Of a stretch of DNA of 64,000 bases, positions 24,101 through 35,000 are shown piece by piece (within the stretch, counting starts at the first letter, position 1; each line of letters starts with the position of its first letter). A program made the position numbers and the translations under genes. Below the pieces are notes generated by a model, which was not told the DNA's origin, searched no databases, and was given only the letters and a program-made list of their open reading frames with translations. Origin of the DNA: Pelobates cultripes (Eukaryota > Chordata > Amphibia > Anura > Pelobatidae); the NCBI GenBank assembly GCA_933207985.1, contig OW240916.1:265342322-265406321 (forward strand). The letters run 5' to 3'.

Positions 24101-25554
24101 ACAGTCACAGAAAGTTTGGGCTAGTGAAGAAGGAGAAGGCTTGCAAAGGCTTTAGATAAGAGATCTGCAGCTTTTAAAATCTGGTTTAGATATATCTAGT
24201 GAAATACCCGATTGTTACTGTTATATATACAGTTAGTTTTGTTAATATTTTAGATGATTGAATTTGATTATTTACGTCCAGAAAAAAAACCCAGTAATGC
24301 TGTAAAATGTTTTGAGATATGGTCCTGAAACATTAAATCTCTGATCTCTCCTTTTATTTGATTAGGTATGACAAAGAACATCTGTGCATATATGATGAAA
24401 ATGCTGATAGTGGCGTCACTATGTCACTCTGTCAGTACCTGGCCGAGAAGTGCTTGGGAACTAAACAACTTGTTTTCTTGAATAATGGGCCGTGCAGGAA
24501 TGTCAACCTAAACTGGGTCCGTGATAGACTGACCATGTCTGTGAGCAGTGTAAAGAAAGAACCTTGCGGACATGATTTCTGCTATGACTGGGAAAGATGC
24601 GCAGGTAACATCAAGGGCTAACTTGATTAATATGTCAGCTATTAACTAGTCTAACCTCTGAATTAAATACACAATGAATTAAGATGTTGACTTTGACTCA
24701 TTCTGGCACAGTTCACATCTAGTTCACAAACCACATGGATAAATGTTGATAGTTGTTGCTGTGAATATTCCATGTTAATGCAATTTATCAACTTATAAAT
24801 CTTGGTAAAGACACTGCTGTTGAAGATTTACCTTTCTGAGCCAGAGGCTGCACCCTGCCACTTACTTACTTTTTTTACCTGCTGTCTCCCGGTTTAAAAT
24901 CAGATAAGCTTTTCAGATGATTTAATATTTTTGGATAAACCTTTCAAATTAAAATTTTCAAAATATTAAAATAAAAAAAAATACCATATGATATGTTGAT
25001 ATTAAAATATCAACTTATTATGATATTAAAATATTTTTCAAACTATTACATCATTTTATAAGTTTATACAGAAATGTTAGATCATTTGAAAAGCGTATCC
25101 AACAATATTAAATTAAGGCCCAGGTAGACCGTATCAGTATTCCTGCTTTTTCGAGACAGATTTCCTAGGGACATTAAGGATCATGATTTCTATCAATACC
25201 GGTTTATTTTAATCAAAACTTCAACAGCACAGTTATTCGGTAGATATTTTGTTGTTTGTTAAAACATATACAGTACAGTGCCCACAATATAATATGATTA
25301 TAGAATTTGTGTCTGTATTCATTTCATTAATGTATCAGTCTGTGATTCTATGACACTGATATTTTTTATACTCTGCAGGTTCTGAATGTTCATGTATTAA
25401 CCCGAGTCAGTGTCCAGAGAATGATGCCCAGTTATATTGCGTCACAGTTGGAACTTCTGGAAAGCAAAGAACCGTTAATCACTGCGCATTAGCAACCATA
25501 AAATGTAGAAATATGAAAATGGAAATTCTTTATAATGGAGAATGTACTTCGTAA
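14970..25554 (+). CDS. C6: Complement component C6, 3' portion (nine exons)
   Basis: Secreted terminal-complement protein that binds C5b and then recruits C7 to start the membrane attack complex. Coding segments: 14970-15136, 16672-16897, 17344-17515, 18616-18727, 21455-21587, 22579-22770, 23346-23436, 24366-24604, 25379-25554. Joined, they stay in frame for about 501 codons to TAA at 25552-25554. Domain order is end of MACPF, EGF-like, TSP1, acidic linker, CCP1, CCP2 and two factor-I/MAC (FIMAC) modules, the C-terminal order known for C6 and C7. C6 rather than C7 is indicated by EYAAKLGF with ADWVASV, the linker CINENEEKKEID before DSGC, and CYDWERC in the FIMAC region. All introns look GT-AG. 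The signal peptide, N-terminal TSP1 repeats, LDLa and most of MACPF should lie upstream and were not found. The gene ends facing C7. Confidence 0.96.
15137..16671. other. C6 intron with G-rich minisatellite
   Basis: The intron after the MACPF exon. Between about 15540 and 15790 a degenerate GGGGCTGTAGT-type minisatellite is G-rich on the + strand. No other feature recognised. Confidence 0.55.
16672..16897 (+). CDS. C6: C6 exon: MACPF end and EGF-like module
   Basis: 226 nt, phase 0 to 1. It opens with LAPILDLISGFPC and continues into CKCSPCPNN and CLCICGTGTYGESC, the cysteine spacing of the EGF-like module that follows MACPF in terminal complement proteins. The acceptor is cttcaag and the donor TCAG|gtacat. 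The paralogous C7 exon is 229 nt with the same phases. Confidence 0.96.
17344..17515 (+). CDS. C6: C6 exon: thrombospondin type 1 repeat
   Basis: 172 nt, phase 1 to 2. It encodes [15 protein letters not shown] and ends near FEDK. The WxxWxxW pattern is the usual TSP1 C-mannosylation motif, and RTRKRECNNPAP with GGKACEG is the TSP1 core. The acceptor is atgtaaag|CT and the donor GACAA|gtaagt. Confidence 0.95.
17740..18040. other. C6 intron, unassigned
   Basis: Unique-looking sequence with repeated CGAACGAAT/ATTCGT words. Nothing identified. Confidence 0.3.
18041..18262 (+). mobile_element. MIR/CORE-type SINE
   Basis: Contains GTGACCTTGGGCAAG at 18114-18128, the hallmark core of MIR/CORE SINEs, followed by TGTAAATTCATTTGAGCAGG and a tail GGCGCTATATAAATAATAAT. 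In intron, same strand as C6. Confidence 0.65.
18616..18727 (+). CDS. C6: C6 exon: linker and start of CCP1
   Basis: 112 nt, phase 2 to 0. It encodes CINENEEKKEIDQEQ, an acidic/lysine-rich linker found in C6 and absent from C7, then DSGCRKPDPPEHGYIV, the first cysteine and PP(E)xG start of a CCP (sushi) module. The donor is GTT|gtaagt. The C7 counterpart is shorter (88 nt), consistent with it lacking the linker. Confidence 0.93.
18869..20988 (-). mobile_element. 5'-truncated L1/Tx1-type LINE with 15-bp target duplication
   Basis: On the minus strand: a reverse transcriptase fragment starting SRQGCPLSPLIF near the 5' end, then ITLFADDVLLF (the FADD catalytic motif), WLGRIQTIKMMILPHILYLF and KGGLGVPN, typical of L1/Tx1-clade ORF2. 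Frameshifts follow toward a C-terminal part (CWRCLKHEG, HIFWLCP). The poly(A) tail appears as a T-run at 18870-18882. TAATATATTACAATC flanks it at 18854-18868 and 20989-21003, a perfect 15-bp duplication. Inserted in the C6 intron. Confidence 0.88.
21070..21391 (+). mobile_element. Probable solo LTR
   Basis: 322 bp starting TGTGGGGG and ending ATCACA, flanked by TAGAC and CAGAC (4 of 5 bases match). It contains a TATA-like GTATAAAAACAGG and ATTAAA in promoter-R order. No internal retroelement sequence. Boundaries tentative. Confidence 0.4.
21455..21587 (+). CDS. C6: C6 exon: remainder of CCP1
   Basis: 133 nt, phase 0 to 1, the same length as the C7 counterpart. It reads EIVCLAGYELSGYQFLRC then LPDGTWKQ and ends VECK, giving three of the four CCP cysteines and the conserved GYxLxG and W positions. 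The acceptor is tttgcag and the donor AAAA|gtaagt. Confidence 0.95.
21588..22578. other. C6 intron with a 99-bp TTAA-flanked element
   Basis: At 22010-22108 a short element starts TTAAAGGGTTATAAC and ends GACCCTTTAA with partly inverted ends, like the larger copies at 37300, 38141 and 50018. Otherwise nothing recognised. Confidence 0.5.
22579..22770 (+). CDS. C6: C6 exon: CCP2
   Basis: 192 nt, phase 1 to 1, the same length as the C7 CCP2 exon. A full CCP module: MCSRPLA, then VGETIQISCPQDLVVTG, NIYRCG and W before ACEKG. The acceptor is tatttcag and the donor GAAAG|gttaga. Confidence 0.95.
23346..23436 (+). CDS. C6: C6 exon: start of first FIMAC module
   Basis: 91 nt, phase 1 to 2. It encodes FQGNCDPGQKQVGSECVCV and ends PEQDC, the cysteine-rich follistatin-like start of the factor-I/MAC module. 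FIMAC modules of C6 and C7 bind the C345C domain of C5. The acceptor is tactccag and the donor TCG|gtaagg. Confidence 0.94.
23437..24365. other. C6 intron, unassigned
   Basis: No exon, repeat or RNA gene recognised between the FIMAC exons. Confidence 0.4.
24366..24604 (+). CDS. C6: C6 exon: end of FIMAC1 and start of FIMAC2
   Basis: 239 nt, phase 2 to 1. Landmarks are LCIYDENADSG, LCQYLAEKCLG, FLNNGPC and CGHDFCYDWERCAG, which lies between the two FIMAC modules. The acceptor is tttgattag and the donor GCAG|gtaaca. Confidence 0.95.
24605..25378. other. C6 last intron with AT-rich miniature element
   Basis: From about 24910 to 25122, GATTTAATATTTTTGGATAA is mirrored by TATCCAACAATATTAAATTA, matching the ends and AT-rich core of the element at 2821-3088. 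Confidence 0.45.
25379..25554 (+). CDS. C6: C6 last coding exon: FIMAC2 and stop
   Basis: 176 nt including TAA, phase 1 in. It begins SECSCINPSQCPENDAQLYC, continues with CRNMKMEIL and ends GECTS. The C-x-C-x5-C pattern at its start is the part missing from the recognised last exon of the paralogous C7. Confidence 0.95.
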
Positions 25555-25773
25555 AAAGGTCACAGTGAATTAATACTTATTCATACACACATCCACAGAA
25601 AAAGTCATGTAATCCTGTCTGATGAAAAATGCTAACGTTTTATATTTACACTAGCTTTTTGTGGTCATTAATTGTATTCATAGTCTAAAGAGTTATGTGA
25701 GGATAACATCCTGTATTAAATCATCTTTCTGATATGTCAACAATATTCTACAATTTTGCTATATACTTCAAGC

Positions 25774-25779
25774 AATAAA
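25774..25779 (+). promoter_or_regulatory. Probable C6 poly(A) signal
   Basis: Canonical AATAAA 220 nt after the C6 stop, in an AT-rich stretch with no coding features. The cleavage site is inferred to lie just downstream. Confidence 0.6.
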
Positions 25780-26169
25780 CATTTTTATAGTAACTAGTTC
25801 CAGATTGTATTTCTCTGTGTAATATACATATCATGGCTCCGTACATATTAAAATTGTTCTTACATCTTAATTTTTAAAATTATTCACTGTAAATCATTAA
25901 ACACAGATTAATACTGTTATGATGTGCAACAATACCGCTTAGTTTGTAACCCTCAAAGACTTACTGCTACTGAAAGCCAATCAGAACCTGTTATTTTTTC
26001 AATTGAACTGATTGTCTCCCAACTTACACTGTGCAGAGGAGAGTAAAATGCATGGAACGCCTCGTACTGCAGAATATTCTCAATGCCCAAAGGAAATCCA
26101 GAAATATAATAGTATAGTTTTGTACAGCAGAGTTAACATTGTTGAAGGCAATATTTTAAAGTGCTCTAT

Positions 26170-26590
26170 GCAGTGGCATACATACGGGGGTCGCAGGGGT
26201 CGCGGCTGCGACCGGGCCCGGCCCACCAGGGTATGTACCCAGAGTGGCCAGCCTCAGCTCCTGGGTGGCCCAGGAGCTGGCCACCTTAGGGCCCCCCGAG
26301 GCTGGCCCTGCTGTTACCTGGCGGGCAGGCGCGCGCGCGAAGGAGCACTCTCCCCTGAGTGCTTCCTCTTCACCTCCCTCGCGCACCACACTGATACCCG
26401 AACTGGAAGATGACGTCAGCTTCCAGCTCCGGCATCAGTACGCAGCACGCGAGGGAGCTGAACAGGAAGCATTCAGGGGAGAGTGCTCCCTCACGTGCGC
26501 GCCAGCCTGCCCGCTGGGTGACACCACTGGACCCCAGGGAATCCCCTCAGCTCTCCCACAGGTAAGGAGGCTGGGGGATTACATTTTTTT
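26170..26590. mobile_element. GC-rich inverted-repeat element in the C6-C7 gap
   Basis: Begins CAGTGGCATACATACGGGGG. Arms at about 26318-26385 (GCGCGCGAAGGAGCACTCTC) and 26440-26505 (inverse) form a long imperfect stem around a second small hairpin at 26400-26430. It is followed by a GT minisatellite. Very unlike the AT-rich flanks in composition. Likely a non-autonomous DNA element; superfamily not determined. Confidence 0.6.
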
Positions 26591-26780
26591 TAAAAACGTG
26601 TGTGTGTGTTAGTGTTTGAGTGTGTTAGTGTTAGAGTGTATGTGTGTGTTAGTGTGTGTATGTGTTAGAGTGTGTGTGTGTGTTAATGTTAGAGTGTGTG
26701 TTAGTGTTAGTTTTTGTGTTTGTGTGTGTCAGTGAGTGTGTTACTGAGTGTGTTAGTTTGTGTGCGTCTGTTAGTGGAAC
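26591..26780. repeat. GT/TGTTAGTGT minisatellite
   Basis: About 190 bp of GTGTGTTAGTG-type repeats attached to the hairpin element. Same architecture as 14066-14800 in the opposite orientation. Confidence 0.8.
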
Positions 26781-27019
26781 TCCATTCCTTCCTTGCTTCC
26801 TCCTATGCCCGCCTCCTAACCCCTGTCAAGGCCTTTTTTCGCTTAGCTGCGCTTTGGCTACATGGGGCTACATTACGTACCACAGGTAAAAACTGTTTGA
26901 TTATTTATATTTGTAGTGGTTATGGTGTTTGGAGTGTCCCTTTAATTAGTTTACCTTGTATCATGAATACTGTGTTTTATCAATAAAGATGCATTAAAAA
27001 TATGAAAAGACAAAAACAT

Positions 27020-27025
27020 TTTATT
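27020..27025 (-). promoter_or_regulatory. Probable C7 poly(A) signal
   Basis: AATAAA on the minus strand about 195 nt past the C7 stop. With the C6 signal at 25774 on the other strand, the two transcripts probably end about 1.2 kb apart. Confidence 0.5.
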
Positions 27026-27219
27026 GGTTGGCAAAAAGAAAAAAAATTACAATTTAGTTTAAGATGAGAATCACATGGCTTGACACACTGAATTAGTGAG
27101 CTCTTACAAACTGTAATGTTTTTAAGGATGAAAGAATCCTTGAACTGTTGAAATGCTGAGTTGATTTGACATGCTTTGTAGCAGTTTGGATAAATGAAGC
27201 ATGCAGCACTGTGATTTTT

Positions 27220-27356
27220 CTATGTATCACAAGGACTTATGCTGACAATTGCGACATTCACCCCTTGGCACTTAAGGACTCCTGCCTCGCATTCAGTCAG
27301 GGTTTGCGTTGTGCCATCTACTTCAACACAAATGCTGATGCATGTTCGTCGTTCAT
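27220..27356 (-). CDS. C7: C7 last coding exon: end of FIMAC2 and stop
   Basis: 137 nt including TAG, phase 1 in. It encodes [30 protein letters not shown] and ends SISPCDT, clearly the C7 C-terminus. The acceptor is actgtctag. The exon is 39 nt shorter than the C6 one and lacks the C-x-C-x5-C stretch expected just before SICVEV. That stretch may be supplied by, or have decayed into, sequence at 27544-27591. The exact junction is therefore uncertain. Confidence 0.88.
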
Positions 27357-29009
27357 CTAGACAGTGAAGGAATACAATATATTAATGGGAAAGTCATATT
27401 GAAGGCATAGTGAAACAGCAAATGATTAGACAATATCAATATTTTTCAACTTCATTACACAGCATGTTTTATTTAGAATTTCTGACCCCCACATTGTTAA
27501 TAGCAAACAGTAGCTTCCTGTGTGTGATTAAAGTTCAATTAACAGAGCAGGACATAAAAGCCTCCAACGTAAACACACTTTGCTGCAAGATCTGAATTAA
27601 AATTATTATTATTATTATTTTATTATTTATATACCGCTAGCAAATTCCGTAGCGCTGTACAATGGGTGGACGTAACCAGACAAATGGACGCACAGGGACA
27701 GAGGGGTTGAGGGCCCTGCTCAATGAGCTTACATGCTAGAGGGAGTGGGTATAGTGACACAAGGGTATAAGTAGGGTTAATGAAATAGGTTGCTAAAAGA
27801 GTATTCACTAAACGAGTATTCACTAACAACTGTTATTTTTGACAGTTGCAGGAGAGAAGTCATGGGGAAGGGGGAGGAAGGGTTGAATGAAAACCTGTTA
27901 ACAAGTTAAATTATATGCTTTCCTGAAGAAGTGTGTTTTCAAAGATTTTTTGAAGGAGTGGGGCCAGGGTGAAAGTCTAACGGAGAAGGGAAGGGAGTGC
28001 AGCCCTGGAGAAGTCTTGGAGGTGAGCACTCAGATGCATGAGGACAGGACGTGAGGTCTCGCAGAGTGTACAGTAGCTCCACGGGCAGGGCTGGTCTTGG
28101 CCCCTTTATACCCCTGTAAAAAATCCTCCTGAGAACCCCCCCACACACATGGGTACAGACAGACCGGTCAGTCAGCCACACATACAGTCTCCCCACACAC
28201 ACACACACACACACAGTTACACGCAGATAGTCCACACACACAGAGGCAGACAGTCACACAGGCAGACAGCCACACACACACACAGGGCAGACAGCCACAC
28301 ACGGAGGCAGACACCACACACACACACAGTGACACACACAGGCAGACAGTCACACACACACAACGACCACACACACACAGACATCCACACACACAGGCAG
28401 ACAGTCACACACAGGCAGGCAGTCACACACAGGCAGACAGCACACACACACACACACAGGCAGACAGCCCACACACACACACAGGCCACACACACAGGCA
28501 GACAGTCACACACACAGGCAGACAGGGCAGACAGTCACACACACACACACACAGCAGCAGACAGCCACACACACACACACAGGGGCAGACAGCCACACAC
28601 ACAGTGACATACACAGGCAGACAGTCACACACACACACACACACATGTACTCACACACACAGAGGCAGACAGCCACACACACAGACATCCACACACACAG
28701 GCAGGTAGTCACACACACACACAGGCAGGCAGTCACACACACACAGGCAGGCAGTCACACACAGGCAGACAGACAGTCACACACACACACACACACACAC
28801 ACAGAGGCAGACAGCCACACACACAAAGAGACATCCACACACACAGGCAGACAGTCACACACACACACATATAGCCCACACACAGGCAGACAGTCACACC
28901 GGCAGACAGTCACACACACACACACACACAGGCAGACAGCCACACACACACACAGGCAGATCTCACACACACACACACACACAGGTACTCACACACACAG
29001 AGGCAGAAG

Positions 29010-29044
<35 letters not shown>

Positions 29045-32000
29045 GGGACAGTTAAACAAACACACACACAGGCAGACAGTCACTCACACACACACACACA
29101 TAGGCAGACAGCCACACACACAGGTTCTCACACACACAGAGGCAGACAGTTGCACATACTCACACACACTCACAAACAGGCAGTTACCTCTGTCCTTTAT
29201 GGTTACCTCTGTCCTTTATGGTCTGGGAGGGAAGGCAGTGCAGGCAGCTCCTGGGGTCTGGTTGTTGGTGAAGCAGGGACTCCTTCCTGCTTCCCATGCA
29301 GCCATCATTTTAGCTCTGCCCTGCCGTCATTTGAGCTCTGCCCCCACCGTCAATTAGCTCTGCCCCTGCCGCAAGGTAAGCCCCGCCCCCGCCGCAATGC
29401 TGGGAGGTTTTTTTTAATCCCGGGTGGAGAATAATGAAATACTCCACCCGGGTAGCCGGCCATGTGTGAGCTGTGTCGGCTGTAGGGCACCCCCTGCTCC
29501 ACGGCGCCCTGTGCGGCCGCACAGCTCACACACCCCTAAGGCCGTCCCTGTCCACGGGACATACTTTTGTATTAGGGAGGATAGGTAGGTTGGAGCAGCA
29601 TTTGTAGGGACTTGTAAGCAAGCACCAGAATCTTAAATTGAGCCCTATATCTAACTGGAAACCAATGTAGGGACTGACAGAGCGGGGAGACATGGGAGGT
29701 GCAGGCGGACCGGAAAAAAAGGACTACAGGGGGAGGGGGGGGAGGTAAGTACTACAGGAGAGGGGGGGGAGGTAAGGACCACAGGGGAGGGGGGGAGGCA
29801 AGGACCACAGAGGGAGGGGAGGGGAAGCTGTAAAGACCAGGGGAGGGGAGGAGAGAGGCAAGGGACCACCAGGGAGGGGTGGTGGGTGACCACCAGGAGG
29901 CAAGGACCACGGGGAGGTATGACCACCAGGGAGGGGGGGGAAAAGCAAGAACCACTGGGGGAGGAAGGGGGGAGTAAGAACCACTGAGGGAGGAGGGGGA
30001 AAGTAAGGACCACTGGGGGAGGGGTGGTGGGGAGTAAGGACCACTGAGGGAGGGGAGGTCCACTAAGGGGTTTGGGAGAAGGAGGACCACTAAGGGGGGA
30101 AAGGACCACCAAAGGGGGGTAAGTAGGGAGGACCACTAAGGAGAGGGGAGGAGGGTAAGGACCACTAAGGGGGTGGGGGGAGGAGGGGAATGTCTACTAA
30201 GGGGTTTGGGAGAGGGAGGTCCACTAAGGGGAGGGATGGAGGACCACTAAGGGGGAGTGAGAAGACCACCAAGGGGGGACTACAGGGGGCCAAGGGAGAG
30301 CACTAAGGGACAGGAGGGAAGGGGAAATCAATAATTGACAGGAGGGTGAGCACTATGCAAAAAATTTAAAAAATAAAGAGCTGCTCCCCTCTCAGTCCCT
30401 ATCCTACCCCACAAACCCTCTCTTTTACACTACACACATACACACATACACAATGCACCCCCCCCCCACAAACACACACACAGAAACATACAATGCATTC
30501 CTACTCACACACAGACACACCCGAAACACACAATGCATCCCTTACGTTCACACAAACTCATTCTCTTACACACAGAAACAAAATGCATCTCTTACACAAT
30601 CAATGCATCTCAGACACACACTGCATTCAATCAAATACACAGAAACACACCTTGCACCCCTTACACACACACACACCCAGAAACATACAATGCATTCCTT
30701 ACACGCAAACACACACTGCATCCCCTATAAACACACTACATCCCTTACAGAAATTGGTATCCCTATACACTACATTCTATAAGAACACACACGTTGCAGT
30801 CTCTACAATAACACATAAAACATCCCCTACACACATACACTCCACTTCCTGTGAGAGAACTCACGGGTGGTCCATGTAGGTGGATTTATGGGTGGGCATT
30901 GTAGGAATACTCACGGTCAAGCCCTGGGGGCCCAGACCTTGAGCTGTGTAAGGGGCCCTAAAAAATGGAGCTGCTTCCTGTTCGTTAATTGTTTTGAGCA
31001 CTGTTACAAATCCTCATCTGGTGGTAAGTAGGCAATCCAATATATTATTAGTGGCACTAATCTCTAATTTACCTCACATTAAATGGATACTATAGTCACC
31101 AGAAGCACTACAGCATAATGTAGTGGTTCTGGTGTCTATAGCCTGTGCCTGTAGGCTCTTTAATGTAAACACACTGTCTTTTCAGATAAAAGACACTTTG
31201 TGAAGACTGGCGTTGGCCCATATGGCAGAGCATATGGGCGGGGTATTGTGATGTCACATGGTGGGCAGGACATATGGGGGGGGAGGCAAAAAATGTTTTG
31301 CCTAGGGTGGCAAAAATCCTTGCACCGGCCCTGTGTGAGGCCAAAGGAGGAGGTTACAGAGAGCAGAAAAAACACTCTTTTTTCATGCATGTCAGTCACG
31401 GCCAGCGGAAGTGTGACTAGGACTGCATGAATAAAAACAAGTGATTTGACTCCTAAATGGCAGAATACTGAGCAGTGAGACTACAGGGGCATTATCTGTA
31501 TACAAAAACTGCTTCATTTAGCTAGTTGTTTTGTGTTTAGAGTGTCTGTGTAATAAAGAGACTGTGTGCTACATAAGGGCATCAAATGATCTTTCCTTAA
31601 CAGCCTATCATTGAAAGCCAAAATGGAGTGAGATACTTGGATAGATTACTCTTAGTGTTCCCTCATATGCCTGTTGAAACTCAAGATAGTACTGGGTCGC
31701 CTGTACTTGACCCTCGATTGGAACATAAAATCCTTTAAAATGAACGCTAAAAAGAAAGGGGAAATACAAGGAGAGAAATAAAAGAAAGGAGACACTGAGG
31801 TAGGTAATTTCAAAATCCTAGTCCTTAGCTATAAAGCACTTGCCAACAGTGTCCCAACCCGCATATCTTTCCTAGTAAATATGTTCCATCCTGACACTTC
31901 ACCCTAAAAACTGACTTCTGCCTCGATTCCCACACTCACTGCTAACTTTTGTTTTTAGAAGCTGCTCCGTTTTATGAAATTCCCAATTCCTAATCTATTA

Positions 32001-35000
32001 GACTTTCCCTGACTCTTCAATCATTTAAGAAAGCCTTAAAACCCCACTGCTTTAGAAAGGCATATCAATTATCCATATTATCTGACCAGGAATGGCAGTT
32101 GTTTCATAAATTTGTCTGATACCCACGTAACCTGAAAAGAAAAGGCACTGGAGAGAGACAGTGATAAACCCTAGAAGAGGTGGCAGATAATCTTTCATAT
32201 ACAAAGATTGATAAAGTGGTGATATAGAATCAAAAAATGTAAAAAAGACTTCTTGGGGGTCAGGGAAGACTAGTAAGGGGAGACTTTGTGAAAAAAAAAC
32301 TAGGGGCAGATATGAATTAGGGAAGACACTAGCCTACATACCTAAAAAGACATATGCAGAGGGACTATATAGCCACTGCTCTCAAGGATCTTGGAGGCAA
32401 ACTGCAGTAGCGATATAGGGCGGTAGTTGGATGGGGAATTGGGGTCCAGTTTCGTCCAATCCCACCCATCTCATGTGTCAAACTTTATTGGGAGAAATCA
32501 AGCCAATTGACTATCTCAAGGCAGAGTGGGATCCCTATTTAGTTAAGTCACTGTGAAGGACACGACCAAAGGGAGCACAGGCCACATTCCATCTGTGTGC
32601 CACTATCCATCAAATAGCAACTTCCAATAAGTGCCCTAAATCATAAGAGTTTACCAAGGGAGTTCATCAAGGAGGACACAAGGAGGAAAACAGCAGTCAG
32701 TGCTTCAATCAACATCTTCATTATCATCCACACCCTGTTGTGCATGCTGCATTTATGTTTGTGTTCTTTACCTAGCCATATGTGTAGTGTAAGTACTACT
32801 TTTTCACCATATATGCACTACTTGTAACTTATTTAATTTTTGTTTTCATCTCCTCCCCTCCTGTACATGGCTCCAAATTTGACCGTGTTGATATTCCTTG
32901 TATCCCTCTTCACATTCCTGTCATGTTCCTATCACTACCCTTTTAATCCCCACTGGTGAGTGCTGGTGGAGAGTGTTGAAATCAAGCCCTCCAACTCACC
33001 ACCCCACAAAAGTATAAAACCTTACAATAGCAATACTACCACACTAAGATAATGTCCAAATTCCTATTACTCATGGTACTTGCCCTTGCAAATGATGTAG
33101 AGTCTAAAAGGCCTCTCCTTTGTACACTGTAACATCCGCAGCTTACTACCAAAAATTGATGCACTGCAAGCTTGGTGTTACAAAAGCATTGTACTCTCTG
33201 AATCGTGGCTAACCACAAAAATACCTGACTCTGCCATTGCAATACATGGGTATTCATGCCATAGAAATGACAGAGCAAGACGATGAGGAGGCAATGTAAT
33301 GTATGTTGACAATTCCATAAAGTTTACCCCCTTACAAAACTTTAGGTCTCCTACCACCTTTGATTTCCTTTCTGGCAAAATAGAGATCCTCTACAGTAAA
33401 TCAATCAATGTTGCAGGAATCTACCACCCACCTAGCTCCCCAGTGCATTCCCTTTCTGACATAGCCTATCTCCTTAGTGAAACCATAGCTCAAAACCCAA
33501 AAAGTGAATTTTTGGTTTTTGTAGATTTTAATATTGATTGGCTAAATCCTAAAATAATAAATAATAGTTCTTGCTCGCTGTTTAAGACTTTGCAGCTAAC
33601 ACAATTAATCTCCTCTCCAACTGGCATAAACATTAAAAGCCATAACCATACCCTACTGGATTAGATTCTCTCTACTTCTCCTGATAGAATCCAGGAAGCA
33701 GGTGTTCTCCCTAACAGTTTAAGTGACCACTGCTTAGTGTACTGCGTGCGCAAAATAAAGGCTACTAAATCCTCTCCAAAGGTTAAAATCACCAGGTCCT
33801 TCAAAATATTTAATCTTGAATACGTTCTAAATGACATCAAAAAACTCCCATGGCACAAATTAAACCTAATCCCAGATTTAGACTGTGCAGTTGTATTCTT
33901 TCAGTACGAACTCCTATAAGTTTGGAATTTGCATGTCCCGCTGGTTAAGGTGAGAGTAAAAGGGGCACATATGAACTGGATCACAGCTGACCTCATTCAA
34001 ATGTACCAGTTTCGGGATTCATTGTGGTCAAAGATCAGCGTACTGGATCTATGAACGATCACTGTGCATATAGAAAATGGCACAAAACAATCAAAATTGG
34101 CCAAGGCCAAATATTTCTGTGAAAATCTGAACAATAACATTTCAAACCCTTGAAACTTTTGGAAGATCATAAATAACTTACAAACTCCCCCAATCCACTC
34201 CCAACCCTCCACTGTCAAAGTGGATAACCAAACCCTGCAACTTCCCTTAAAGGTAGCAAATACCTTTAACAATTATTTTGCCAGATTCTCCACCACCCTG
34301 ATTGCCACGCTAATAAATGACACACATCCTGAAGCTACAAATATGGATCAAGCCCCAACTAAGTTTGCAAAGACACAATATAGAAAAGTTCAATTTTAGA
34401 CCTGTACCTATTAGTGTCATTAAGAAATGCCTTAATAATCTAAAAATGAAAAGTCAGTCTGGACCTAGTCAAATCCCAGCAATGCTGTTGAAGCTGAGTG
34501 CGCTGGCAATTGCTAAACCTGTCACAACCGTAATTAACGAATCCTTGGTGTCTGGATACATCCCCAAACTCTGGAAGACTGAGAGAGTAGTGCCTATCCA
34601 TAGAGGTGGTGGCACTTCTTTTATTTCTAACTATACAATATGATTGCTTCCAGTATTGTCAAAAATCTTGGAAAAATGCGTCCCTGCGCAACTATGTGAA
34701 CATTAAAAAACAATCAAACTCCCTGACCCCTGATCAATCGAGCTTTCGCCCGAATCACTCAACTACAACTGCCCTCTTAAAAATTTGCAATGACATCCAA
34801 ACTGGCATGGAACAAGAAGACCTAACTGGAACTATTTTCCTTGATTTTGCAAAGGCCTTTGACACAGTAGACCAAGACATTCTGCTGCACAAACTAAAAA
34901 ACTCAGGTATTGGTGATTGTCTGCTAACCTGGTTTTGATCATATGTATCGGATCGATCACAATATGTGTCCATTTCTGACACCCACTCCCTCCCTCTCCC

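Noticed and set aside
26012..26612. 122-133 codon ORFs in the C6-C7 gap
   Set aside because: They lie in the GC-rich hairpin element and are open on both strands; no domain.
28149..29055. His/Thr-rich and Cys/Val-rich ORFs
   Set aside because: All frames are open because the DNA is a CA repeat. No start context or domain.
29651..30136. 161-codon proline/leucine-rich ORF (minus)
   Set aside because: Translation of a G-rich minisatellite; three overlapping frames look alike.
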